DNA from: CAVQKZ01 sp963837325
GTDB taxonomy: Bacteria > Actinomycetota > Actinomycetes > Mycobacteriales > Jatrophihabitantaceae
DNA length: 64,000 bases
NCBI GenBank assembly: GCA_963837325.1
Contig: CAWIMV010000001.1
Location: 2,934,714-2,998,713 of the forward strand
Direction: 5' to 3'
This document shows, piece after piece, positions 46,653 to 54,165 of this stretch. Numbering within the stretch: the first letter of the stretch is position 1; each line of letters opens with the position of its first letter. Position numbers and translations under genes: made by a program. The notes beneath the pieces are model-generated. The model saw only the letters and a program-made list of their open reading frames with translations, did not search any database and was not told the origin of the DNA.

Positions 46653-47555
46653 CTAGCCGGCGACCAGTCCCGACCCCCAATCGAGTGCCGCCGCGAGCAC
46701 GTCGACGCCGCCCACCACGGTGGGCCGGTACCTGCGACGCAGCTCGACCACCGTTGTCAGGGCATCCCGGTCCACCACCGCGTCGCGGACCAACCCTTCG
46801 CGCGCGTCTTGGAGCCGCGCGACATGCCGCGCGGCGAGTGCCGGTCCGAGGTCCAGGGCGCTGGCAGCCTCGTCGGCCGTCTCGTCATCCAGCCGCCCGG
46901 AACAGATTTCTTCCGCCGTCTCTTGCAGCGCGGCGGCCAGCTGTTGGGCCGCCTGTAGGTTGTCCGCGCCCGCAACTGCCAGCACCGTGCCGAGGTAGGG
47001 CGCACACACATCCGCAGCCCGCACCAAAGCGGAGCACCCGGCCTGCTCCGCGAGGAGTTCATTGCCGGCGTTGAGCATCGTGGCGTCACACTCGCCGGCG
47101 AGCAGGGCAGTGAGGCGTTTCGGCGTCGACCCGAGCGTCACCGTGTCGTAGTCGTCCCGGCTCAGGCCGACCGATTCCGCGGCCGCGTACATCACGAACG
47201 CGAAACCCGAAGTCGGGACGTCGACTCCCCACGCGGCTCCGCGCAGCTGATCGGCCGTGGTGCCCTTCCTTGCGTAGAGGCCCAGACCAAGGCCGCGATC
47301 GACGGCTGCGACGATCTTGACGTCCGCGGTCACGCTTAGTGGGTTGTCCGGGCAGAACCGGTAGGCCACCACGTTGTCGGGGTTGGTGAAGACGACATCG
47401 AGCTCGCCGTCGAGCAGCGAGCGGAACTGCTCGGGCGACGACATGACCGCACGCTCGTCGACGTCCAGTCCGTGTGCGTCGAGGCGCCCGATGCGGTGCG
47501 CCACCCTGAGCAGGACCGAGGGCGTGAACGCTCCGACCAGCAGCTTGCGGCTCAA
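46653..47555 (-). CDS. Periplasmic-binding-fold protein without signal peptide (NMT1/SsuA-like)
   Basis: Protein of 300 aa with the two-lobe fold of SsuA-type binding proteins: LLVGAFTPSVLLRVAHRIG at the start, SLLDGELDVVFTNPDNVV and GAAWGVDVPTSGFAFVMYAA later. It starts directly with MSRKLLVGAF, with no signal peptide or lipobox, so it should stay in the cytoplasm. Some enzymes have this fold (the desulfinase DszB, 4,5-dihydroxyphthalate decarboxylase), so it may be catalytic; alternatively it is a cytoplasmic ligand binder. It follows the second M24 gene by 28 bp in one operon. Confidence 0.8.
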   Translation of the reverse strand: MSRKLLVGAFTPSVLLRVAHRIGRLDAHGLDVDERAVMSSPEQFRSLLDGELDVVFTNPDNVVAYRFCPDNPLSVTADVKIVAAVDRGLGLGLYARKGTTADQLRGAAWGVDVPTSGFAFVMYAAAESVGLSRDDYDTVTLGSTPKRLTALLAGECDATMLNAGNELLAEQAGCSALVRAADVCAPYLGTVLAVAGADNLQAAQQLAAALQETAEEICSGRLDDETADEAASALDLGPALAARHVARLQDAREGLVRDAVVDRDALTTVVELRRRYRPTVVGGVDVLAAALDWGSGLVAG

Positions 47556-47583
47556 GAGGACTCCTTTCGTGACGGCATCGCAG

Positions 47584-48738
47584 TTATGCGATTCGACCCA
47601 GTCCGCGGGGAAAGCTGTGCAGCCGCTCGGCTCCGTCGGCGGTGATGTGCAGCAACTCGCCGGTCTGCACGCCCAGGGTGTGGTCCGGCGTGACGACGTT
47701 CGGCTGGACGACGACCGTCATGCCCTCTTCGAGCGGAGATTCCGGTACGGGGGCGAGCTGGCGGCTGGCTGAGCCGATCACCGGCGGAAGGTAGCCGCCG
47801 CCGAATCCGTGCACCAGGTCGTCCAGGACGGTGAAACCGGCCGATTCGATGACCCGTGCCGCCTCGATCAGCTCCGCCGGCAACACACCGGGCCGCAGCA
47901 GGGCCTGGACCGCGTCGAACGCTGCGGTGGCCACGTCGTGTAGCTCACGAACGAGCGGCGTCGGGCCAGCCGCGACGGTGAACGTCCGCAGCAATTGCCC
48001 GGCATAGTCCGGGGCCGACGTCGCCGACAGTTCGAAGCTAAGCAGGTCGCCCTTGCCAAGCACCCGATCAGTCGGCCACTGCCGGGGTACGCATCGGTCT
48101 GGCGCACTCATCGACGTGAGCGAGAGATAGTGGATGTGGTGACCACCGCCGCATGAGACATAGGCCCGCTCCAGCTCGGCGCACAGCTCATACTCAGTCA
48201 GGCCGACGTTGTCGGGCGCGGTCAACGCGCAAGCGGCCACGTCGGTGAGGGCCGCGGCATTGCGCAGCGCAGTGACTTCCTCGGCGGATTTGCGCAGCCG
48301 CAGTTGCACGAAGGCCCGGTTCAGGTCATGGACGGTGACGCGTTCGGCTAACCGGCCCACCTGCTCGGCGCCCAACGCGCCGATGTAGCCAACAGACGCG
48401 GCGCCACGGTGCCGAAGCAACTCCGACAGTGAGGCCATCGGATCGGAGCCGGCCCAACGGACGTCGGCATCAGCGGCCAGCTCGCGGGCGTTTGGCACGT
48501 GGTTGTAATAGGCAACCAGCAGCACGTCCTTCTCACCGGGGCTGACCAGGACATAGGCCTGCGCGGTCACCGGCCAGCCGGTGAGCCAGGGGACGGCGGA
48601 GCCGCTGCGGTTGGCGCCGAAAAGCACGCAGTGCTCGACGCCGTTGGCCTGCATCGTCGCATGCAGGGCGCGACGCCGGCGGGCGAATTCCGCGATCGAG
48701 AACCGGTAGGGAGCAGCGCGGCCCGGCCCATTAGTCAT
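47584..48738 (-). CDS. M24-family protein, copy 2, with degenerate metal site
   Basis: Pita-bread-fold protein of 384 aa starting at an ATG 7 nt after AGGAGG. The creatinase-type N-terminal domain is at about 10-150 and the M24 domain at about 155-380. The metal ligands are largely lost: the first Asp position reads LSFELSATSAP, the second has no Asp, HGFGGGYLPP keeps the His, VVVQPNVVTPD lacks the Glu, and only GVQTGELLHI keeps the last Glu. It is therefore likely a metal-free, creatinase-like hydrolase or lyase. It is distinct in sequence from copy 1 at 42021. Confidence 0.85.
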   Translation of the reverse strand: MTNGPGRAAPYRFSIAEFARRRRALHATMQANGVEHCVLFGANRSGSAVPWLTGWPVTAQAYVLVSPGEKDVLLVAYYNHVPNARELAADADVRWAGSDPMASLSELLRHRGAASVGYIGALGAEQVGRLAERVTVHDLNRAFVQLRLRKSAEEVTALRNAAALTDVAACALTAPDNVGLTEYELCAELERAYVSCGGGHHIHYLSLTSMSAPDRCVPRQWPTDRVLGKGDLLSFELSATSAPDYAGQLLRTFTVAAGPTPLVRELHDVATAAFDAVQALLRPGVLPAELIEAARVIESAGFTVLDDLVHGFGGGYLPPVIGSASRQLAPVPESPLEEGMTVVVQPNVVTPDHTLGVQTGELLHITADGAERLHSFPRGLGRIA

Positions 48739-49032
48739 GTGAAGGCCTCCTTCCTCGGTCCGACGGGCCTTACGATGACGCAACGGAGCACGCAATATTG
48801 CAGATAGGGGCGCCCGATGGTTGAGCCGGAATATCGTGGCCAAGGGTGGCCTCGTACGCCGCGCCCAGATTCGGTGAATCGAGCCCCGTCGCGTCGCGCC
48901 GAGCGGCCGCCGTCAGCAACTGGTGAGCCTGGGCATAGTTCTGAGGTCACAGCGGCTCGCCGGTCGAGACTGCGGAGCATATGGCGCCGGATCCGCTCGA
49001 AGGATCCGAACTCCGACCGCCGTCGTTGACCG
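48739..49032. other. Intergenic region upstream of the second M24 gene
   Basis: No credible gene; a 70-codon plus-strand frame at 48817-49029 is Arg/Ser/Pro-rich and looks like non-coding GC-rich sequence. It must hold the promoter of the minus operon 48738-46653. GCAATATTGC is the only clear palindrome. Confidence 0.5.
48792..48801. promoter_or_regulatory. GCAATATTGC palindrome, possible operator
   Basis: Perfect 10-bp palindrome 54 bp upstream of the M24 copy 2 start. It has the GCAAT/ATTGC half-sites of the island operator but lacks the central CG and its spacing, so it may be a variant or a different protein's site. Confidence 0.35.
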
Positions 49033-50085
49033 TCACGCGATTTGGTCGGCGACCCAGTCCGCCGTGAGGTAGCGATGCAGCGGAGCGACATTCGCGCAGC
49101 CGTGATTGCCGGTCTCGAGCACATGTAGCCGCGCGCCCGGAACCTCGTCGGCCAGCCGCTGGCCGTCCTCCCACGGGATCAGGCGATCCCGCTTGCCGAC
49201 CACGACGAGCAGCGGGCACCTGATGGAGTCGGTGCGCCCGCCCAGCCCGAGCTCAAGTGCGGCCCGGCGGGCGTCGTCGGCGTTTGCGGTTGCGCTGCGG
49301 ACCCGGAAGGTCTCACGGGTCAGCTCGGGCAGGCCGTCCCAGACCGCGCCGAAGTTGTACGGGCCGCACAGTGCGACGCAGGCCCGAACCCGGTCGTCGC
49401 CACTCGCGATCCGAGGCGCGTAGTAGCCGCCGAGGCTGACCCCCCACACCGCGATCCGATCCGACGCGATGTCCGGGTGTGCGCTCATCCAGTCCAGCAG
49501 GACCGATCCGGGCACCTCCCAGTCACCGCGGATGGGCAGGTCGTACTCGGCCTCGCCCTGGCCGGGACCGTCGACGGACAGCGTCGCCAGGCCGCGCTCG
49601 AGGAAGAGTTGCTCGGTCGATCGCAGTTCCTCCTTGGTCGAGTCGAGACCGGACACCATCAGCACCGTCGGGTGCGGGCCCGGACCGTCGGGTCGACGTA
49701 GGACGCCGACCAAGCGGCTGCCGTCGAACGGAATCTGCACGCGCTCGCCCGGCGGGTCCAGATACGGCAGGGCGTCATTGAGGCAGCGCACCGCGGACAT
49801 ATGGGCGGCGCGCATCTGGTCCAAATCTTCAACGAAGACGAACTTCGCGAAGTGGTAGTACACCGCGGCCTGAGCGAGATGGGCGCCGGCAGAGCGGGTG
49901 TGCTTGTCCGCAAGCTCCTGCCGACCGAGCTCCTCGTAGCCGACTGCGGTGGCGCTCCACGCCGTGCACCATTCCGACCAGCGTGCGAGTCCGGCGGTAA
50001 TGGCCTCGAAGTCACCGACCGTCACCCCGTTGGTGGTGAACCGCGGCGCCCAGTGCGAGATCGCCGATGCGAGCTTGTCATCCAT
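49033..50085 (-). CDS. Alpha/beta hydrolase, 2,6-dihydroxypseudooxynicotine hydrolase-like, copy 3
   Basis: Hydrolase of 350 aa; AAGGAG precedes the ATG. Triad: Ser217 in GVSLGG, Asp300 in GKRDRLIPW, His328 in TGNHGCAN, nearly the numbering I recall for the Arthrobacter C-C hydrolase. The helical cap-like N-terminal region has HWAPRFTTNGVTVGDF and YYHFAKFVF, shared with copy 2. VSGLDSTKEEL is the group signature. It is divergent from LacI regulator 2, and operator 9 lies 27 bp upstream. Confidence 0.88.
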   Translation of the reverse strand: MDDKLASAISHWAPRFTTNGVTVGDFEAITAGLARWSEWCTAWSATAVGYEELGRQELADKHTRSAGAHLAQAAVYYHFAKFVFVEDLDQMRAAHMSAVRCLNDALPYLDPPGERVQIPFDGSRLVGVLRRPDGPGPHPTVLMVSGLDSTKEELRSTEQLFLERGLATLSVDGPGQGEAEYDLPIRGDWEVPGSVLLDWMSAHPDIASDRIAVWGVSLGGYYAPRIASGDDRVRACVALCGPYNFGAVWDGLPELTRETFRVRSATANADDARRAALELGLGGRTDSIRCPLLVVVGKRDRLIPWEDGQRLADEVPGARLHVLETGNHGCANVAPLHRYLTADWVADQIA

Positions 50086-50111
50086 GCGGGCTCCTTCTGT
50101 GCAGCCAGGAC

Positions 50112-50125
50112 TGCAATCGACTGCA
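50112..50125. promoter_or_regulatory. LacI-type operator, site 9
   Basis: TGCAATCGACTGCA, between hydrolase copy 3 (27 bp) and LacI regulator 2 (67 bp). One base in the right half differs from the consensus. Its position suggests autoregulation of the LacI gene. Confidence 0.7.
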
Positions 50126-50191
50126 CTCTGCCCCGCCTGCCTTGGCCCGTCAATCCCGAACCGCGGCGCCCGGGTCGGCTAGTCTCGTGCG

Positions 50192-51214
50192 GTGCCGCAG
50201 CTGAAGGTCACCCTTCGCGACGTCGCTGCGCGTGCCGGCGTCCATCCGGCGACGGTGTCACGCGCGTTGGCCGAAGCTACTCGTCACAAGGTCAACGCCG
50301 AGACTGCGCGCCGCGTCATCGTCGCCGCTCGCGAGCTGGATTACGAACCGCATCTCACCGCCCGAACATTGCGCACTGGCCGTACCGCGACGGCCGGGGT
50401 CCTGATCCCGGATCTGACCAACCCGTTGTTCCCACCGATCCTGCGCGGTATCGAAGACAGCCTGGCCGAGCGCGACTTCACCGCGCTGATCGCCAACACC
50501 GACAACGACAGCGAACGGGAACGACGCGCGCTGCGAGCGCTGCGGGCGCGCAATGTCGACGGATTCATCCTGTTGACTGCGCACCGCAACGACCAGACCC
50601 TTGCGTCGCTGATCGAAAACGAGATCCCGGTGGTGACGGTGAACCGGGTGGCCTCCGGGCCTGATGTGTCCTCGGTCAGCGCGGACGACTTCGCCGGAAT
50701 TGCCGCGGTGGTCGAGCATCTCGTCGGGCTGGGGCATACCCGCATCGCGGCAATCGCCGGTCCGCGCAGCTTGAGTACCGGCCGCGGACGACTGAAGGCG
50801 CTCGGCGCTGCCCTGCGACGCCACCGCATGACGCTCGACCCCACCCGGGTCGTCTACGCCCGCGCCTTCTCCGGCGCCGAGGGCCAGCGATGCATGGCCG
50901 AGCTGCTCGCGGGTACCGATGCCACCGCTGTTGTCGCTGCGAACGACACGCTGGCGGTGGGCTGTCTCGATGCATTGCGAAGTGCCGGTCTGCGCTGCCC
51001 TGCCGACATGTCGGTCACCGGGTACAACGACATGCTGTTCATGGACAAGCTCGATCCGCCGCTCACGACCGTGCGCATTCCGCAGGTACAGATGGGCATT
51101 GAAGCCGGTCGGATTCTGCTCGACCGTCTGCTGGGCCGCACCAACGCGACCCAGCATCTGGTGCTCCCGGTGCAATTGGTAGTCCGGCAGTCGACTGCGG
51201 CCGCACGGACCTGA
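50192..51214 (+). CDS. LacI-family transcriptional regulator 2
   Basis: Regulator of 340 aa, normal length, from a GTG. HTH: LRDVAARAGVHPATVSRALA; the hinge helix has ARTLRTGRT with the Leu that kinks a central CG step. Core motifs are LIPDLTNPLFPPILRG, IANTDNDSERERRAL and LPVQLVVRQSTA. It is a paralog of the regulator at 34406. Operator 9 in its own promoter, and operator 10 just downstream of it, point to control of itself, hydrolase 3 and the transporter operon. Confidence 0.9.
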   Translation: MPQLKVTLRDVAARAGVHPATVSRALAEATRHKVNAETARRVIVAARELDYEPHLTARTLRTGRTATAGVLIPDLTNPLFPPILRGIEDSLAERDFTALIANTDNDSERERRALRALRARNVDGFILLTAHRNDQTLASLIENEIPVVTVNRVASGPDVSSVSADDFAGIAAVVEHLVGLGHTRIAAIAGPRSLSTGRGRLKALGAALRRHRMTLDPTRVVYARAFSGAEGQRCMAELLAGTDATAVVAANDTLAVGCLDALRSAGLRCPADMSVTGYNDMLFMDKLDPPLTTVRIPQVQMGIEAGRILLDRLLGRTNATQHLVLPVQLVVRQSTAAART

Positions 51215-51251
51215 ACCACGCGCCCGGCGCCGCAGCGACCCGGGAAGCACG

Positions 51252-51280
51252 TTGACACCGTCGCAGCGCGTGGTTACGTT
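51252..51280 (+). promoter_or_regulatory. Possible sigma-70-type promoter of the propeller-transporter operon
   Basis: TTGACA at 51252-51257 is followed after exactly 17 bp by TACGTT at 51275-51280. The -35 is perfect, the -10 weak. Operator 10 begins 8 bp downstream of the -10. Confidence 0.4.
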
Positions 51281-51288
51281 TTTCCCTT

Positions 51289-51302
51289 AGCGAACGATTG
51301 CA
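51289..51302. promoter_or_regulatory. LacI-type operator, site 10
   Basis: AGCGAACGATTGCA, 34 bp upstream of the propeller gene. The right half-site GATTGCA is complete, the left half is weaker. Confidence 0.6.
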
Positions 51303-51335
51303 GCATTTCCGTTGCTTCGGCCGAAGGGGGGCGCA

Positions 51336-52508
51336 ATGTCCGCGGCCACCGGGTCTTCGCTCGGCTTCGCCGCCCTCGCCCACCATGATCTCGGCGGTCG
51401 CTCCGACGGCATGCAGGTTGTGCGCGCCGGTGACGTTCTGTTCGTCGGGCATACCGGCACAACCGGCGCCGGCACGACAATCCTCGACGTCGCCGACCCC
51501 CGTGCGCCGAAGGTCATTGCACAGTGGGACGCCCCGCCGAACTCGCACACTCATAAGGTCCAAGTCGCCGACGGTCTGCTGCTGGTCAATCACGAGAAGT
51601 TCCCCTACCGCTCGCAGCCGAGCGGGCCGGTCTCAGCGGGCCTTGCCATCTACCGGCTCGACGACCCCGCCGTGCCGGAGCAGGTCGGGTTCTGGCCGTG
51701 CGGTGGGTCAGGTGTGCATCGCATCGTCTGGACCGGCGGCCGCTACGCCCACATGTCCGCGACGCCCGAGGGCTTTCGCGACCGCATCTGGATCGTGCTC
51801 GATCTCGCCCACCCCGAACACCCGGTGGAAGTCGCCCGCTGGTGGTGGCCGGGCCAGCGCATGGACGAACAGCCCGACTGGCCGAACGGCAAACGCTACG
51901 CAGCCCACCACGCCCTGATCGACGGTGAGCGGGCCTACCTCGGGTACGACGATGCCGGCATGGTCGTGCTGGACGTCACCGACTTCACCGCGCCGTCTTT
52001 CGTTGCCCGCCTCGATTGGGGCGGCGGAGCGACCCATACCTGCCTGCCGCTGCCCGGACGGCACCTGGTCGTGGTGACCGACGAGCAGCAACACGACGGA
52101 CCGCACGCACCTGAGCGCACAATCCGGCTCGTCGATGTCTCCGGACCACCTGAGGTCGTCAGCACGGTGCCTGCACCGCGGGGCACGTACGCCGAACTGC
52201 CGCTGCGCTTCGGCGCCCACAACCTGCACGAGAATCGGTTCGGGTCCTACCGCAGCGACCGCATCGTGTTCGCGACTTACTTCAGTGCCGGCCTGCGTGT
52301 GTATGACGTCAGCGACGCCGGTGCCCCGACCGAGATCGCACATTGGGTCGGCCCGGCACCGGTTGGCCAGCCCGTACCGCAGGCCAACGACCTTTGGGTC
52401 GACGCCGACTTGCTCGTGTGGGTCACCGACCGGATCGCCGGCGGTCTCACCGTGCTGGCGCCCGAGCCGTGGCTGCGGGGACGGATGGAGGAGGGGACGG
52501 CAGCGTGA
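51336..52508 (+). CDS. LVIVD-type beta-propeller protein with regularly placed histidines
   Basis: Protein of 390 aa, start chosen at the ATG behind a GGGGGG ribosome site. It is built of repeated blades with strands such as TTILDVADPRAPKVI, IWIVLDLAHPEHPVEV, MVVLDVTDFTAPSFV and LRVYDVSDAGAPTEI, which match LVIVD repeats. Histidines recur at the inner strand of successive blades: SHTHKVQV, GVHRIVW, AAHHALID, THTCLPL, AHNLHENRFG. That pattern could form a central metal site as in other propeller enzymes. No signal peptide. Function unknown; first gene of the second SsuABC-type operon, with its stop overlapping the permease start. Confidence 0.8.
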   Translation: MSAATGSSLGFAALAHHDLGGRSDGMQVVRAGDVLFVGHTGTTGAGTTILDVADPRAPKVIAQWDAPPNSHTHKVQVADGLLLVNHEKFPYRSQPSGPVSAGLAIYRLDDPAVPEQVGFWPCGGSGVHRIVWTGGRYAHMSATPEGFRDRIWIVLDLAHPEHPVEVARWWWPGQRMDEQPDWPNGKRYAAHHALIDGERAYLGYDDAGMVVLDVTDFTAPSFVARLDWGGGATHTCLPLPGRHLVVVTDEQQHDGPHAPERTIRLVDVSGPPEVVSTVPAPRGTYAELPLRFGAHNLHENRFGSYRSDRIVFATYFSAGLRVYDVSDAGAPTEIAHWVGPAPVGQPVPQANDLWVDADLLVWVTDRIAGGLTVLAPEPWLRGRMEEGTAA

Positions 52509-53287
52509 GCACGGACGCGGAGCCGACATCCACGCGCCACCGAGTACGTGTCGTGTCGGGCTACGCCGGTGGCCTCGCGCTCGGCGCCGTCGTATGGCAG
52601 TTGGTCGGGCTGCACTCGAGCAGCGAGGTCTTCGTGACGTTGACCGACACGCTGAAGCGACTCGGGAACATCATCTCGGACGGGACGCTACCCAAGGCCC
52701 TAGAGATCTCGTTCAAGGCGTATTTCGTGGGAATGTTTTTCGCGTTGGTACTCGGCGGATTTGGTGGCCTGCTGCTGGCCCGCCGGCCCTTGCTCCGCAC
52801 CGCTTTCGAGCCGTATGTGCTCGCGCTCTACGCCACGCCGATGGTGGCGCTCATACCGTTCCTGCTCGCGCTGCTCGGTTTCGGCTTTTGGCCGAAGGTC
52901 ATCGTCATCATCCTGTTCGCGTTCTTCCCCATCCTGCTGAACACTCAGCGCGGGGCCCAGAGCATCTCGCCCGAACTGCTCGACGTCGCCCGTTGCTACC
53001 GCACGCGCGAGCGCGACGTGTGGCGCCACGTGGTCGTTCCTTACACCGTGCCATTTATGATGACCGGCGTTCGTCAGTCGCTCGCTCGCGGCCTGGTCGG
53101 GATGATCGCCGGCGACTTCTTCCTCAGCTCCGACGGCCTGGGCAGCTTGCTGATCATCGCCTCGGAGCGTTTCGACACCGCGCAGATGTTGGCCGTCACC
53201 TTGACGATCACTGTCATCGGGCTGGTGTTGATGGCCATCGGCCGGGCGGCCGAACGGTACTTCGCGCGCTGGCGGGTCGGCGGATGA
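52505..53287 (+). CDS. ABC transporter permease, SsuC-like, first of two
   Basis: Membrane protein of 260 aa with six hydrophobic helices. The EAA loop is LDVARCYRTRERDVWRHVVVP. GTG at 52505 overlaps the propeller stop and follows GGAGGAGGGG; the longer open frame is shadow. The gene overlaps the second permease by 4 bp, so the importer probably uses a heterodimeric channel. Confidence 0.9.
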   Translation: MSTDAEPTSTRHRVRVVSGYAGGLALGAVVWQLVGLHSSSEVFVTLTDTLKRLGNIISDGTLPKALEISFKAYFVGMFFALVLGGFGGLLLARRPLLRTAFEPYVLALYATPMVALIPFLLALLGFGFWPKVIVIILFAFFPILLNTQRGAQSISPELLDVARCYRTRERDVWRHVVVPYTVPFMMTGVRQSLARGLVGMIAGDFFLSSDGLGSLLIIASERFDTAQMLAVTLTITVIGLVLMAIGRAAERYFARWRVGG

Positions 53288-54165
53288 GACCGCGTGCCGA
53301 CCTGACGACCGAGGCGCCGATCGACACCCAGCCCAGCAAGCTGGCTGGGCCGGCCAACGGAGCGCCGGCAATGGACGGCCTGCGGCGGCCACGGCGCCGC
53401 TTGCGCGCGTTCGCCCTGCGCGTGGCCGCGGGGCTGGGGATCCTCGCAGCGTGGCAGATCGGCGTTGCGGCCTTCGCGCCGAGCTACATCGCAGCGCCCG
53501 TCGAGACGGCCAAGCGCATCCCAGCGGTGTTCGGCGACAGCCAGTTCACGTCCGACGTGCAGACGACGTTGACCGCCGTCGTCGAAGGGCTGCTCATAGC
53601 CATCGTGGTCGGAACGATCATCGGCCTGGCCATGGGCCGGCTTCCCGATCTCAATCGGGTCTTGGGCATGTACGTCGGCGCGTTCTACGCCGCGCCGTTG
53701 ATCGCCGTCGTGCCGTTGGTCACCGTTTGGTTCGGTTACACCTCCAAGGCGCGGCTGGTCGTGATCGTCCTAGAAGCGGTGCTGCCGATCATCTACAACG
53801 TCGCCGAAGGCGCTCGGCTGGTTCCCTCGACATTCCTCGACGTCACCCGCATTCACCGCACCCCATGGTGGCGCGTCTGGGCCGGAGTAGTTCTACCGAA
53901 CGCGGTTCCCTACGCGCTTGCCGGGCTCGACCTGGCGATCGGACGGGCCCTGATCGGGGCGATCGTGGCCGAATTCGTTACGGCGATCAACGGGCTCGGC
54001 TACTACATCCTGTTCAACGTCAGGTCCTTCCACGAGAACGAGGCGATGGTCGCCCTGCTCGTCCTCGTGGTGTTCGCATTGCTCGTCCGGGCACTCGTCA
54101 ACCTGGCCGTGACCCGCGGCCTTCCGTGGTACCGCCCAGCCCAGCAGTCGGAGGAGAACGCGTGA
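53284..54165 (+). CDS. ABC transporter permease, SsuC-like, second of two
   Basis: Membrane protein of 293 aa with a hydrophilic N-terminal stretch of about 40 residues and then six helices. The EAA loop is LDVTRIHRTPWWRVWAGVVLP. ATG at 53284 overlaps the preceding stop; its own stop overlaps the ATPase start. Confidence 0.9.
   Translation: MRPRADLTTEAPIDTQPSKLAGPANGAPAMDGLRRPRRRLRAFALRVAAGLGILAAWQIGVAAFAPSYIAAPVETAKRIPAVFGDSQFTSDVQTTLTAVVEGLLIAIVVGTIIGLAMGRLPDLNRVLGMYVGAFYAAPLIAVVPLVTVWFGYTSKARLVVIVLEAVLPIIYNVAEGARLVPSTFLDVTRIHRTPWWRVWAGVVLPNAVPYALAGLDLAIGRALIGAIVAEFVTAINGLGYYILFNVRSFHENEAMVALLVLVVFALLVRALVNLAVTRGLPWYRPAQQSEENA

Noticed and set aside
48817..49029. A 70-codon frame upstream of the M24 operon
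   Set aside because: Composition is Arg/Ser/Pro-rich, there is no ribosome site, and it covers the promoter region of the minus operon.
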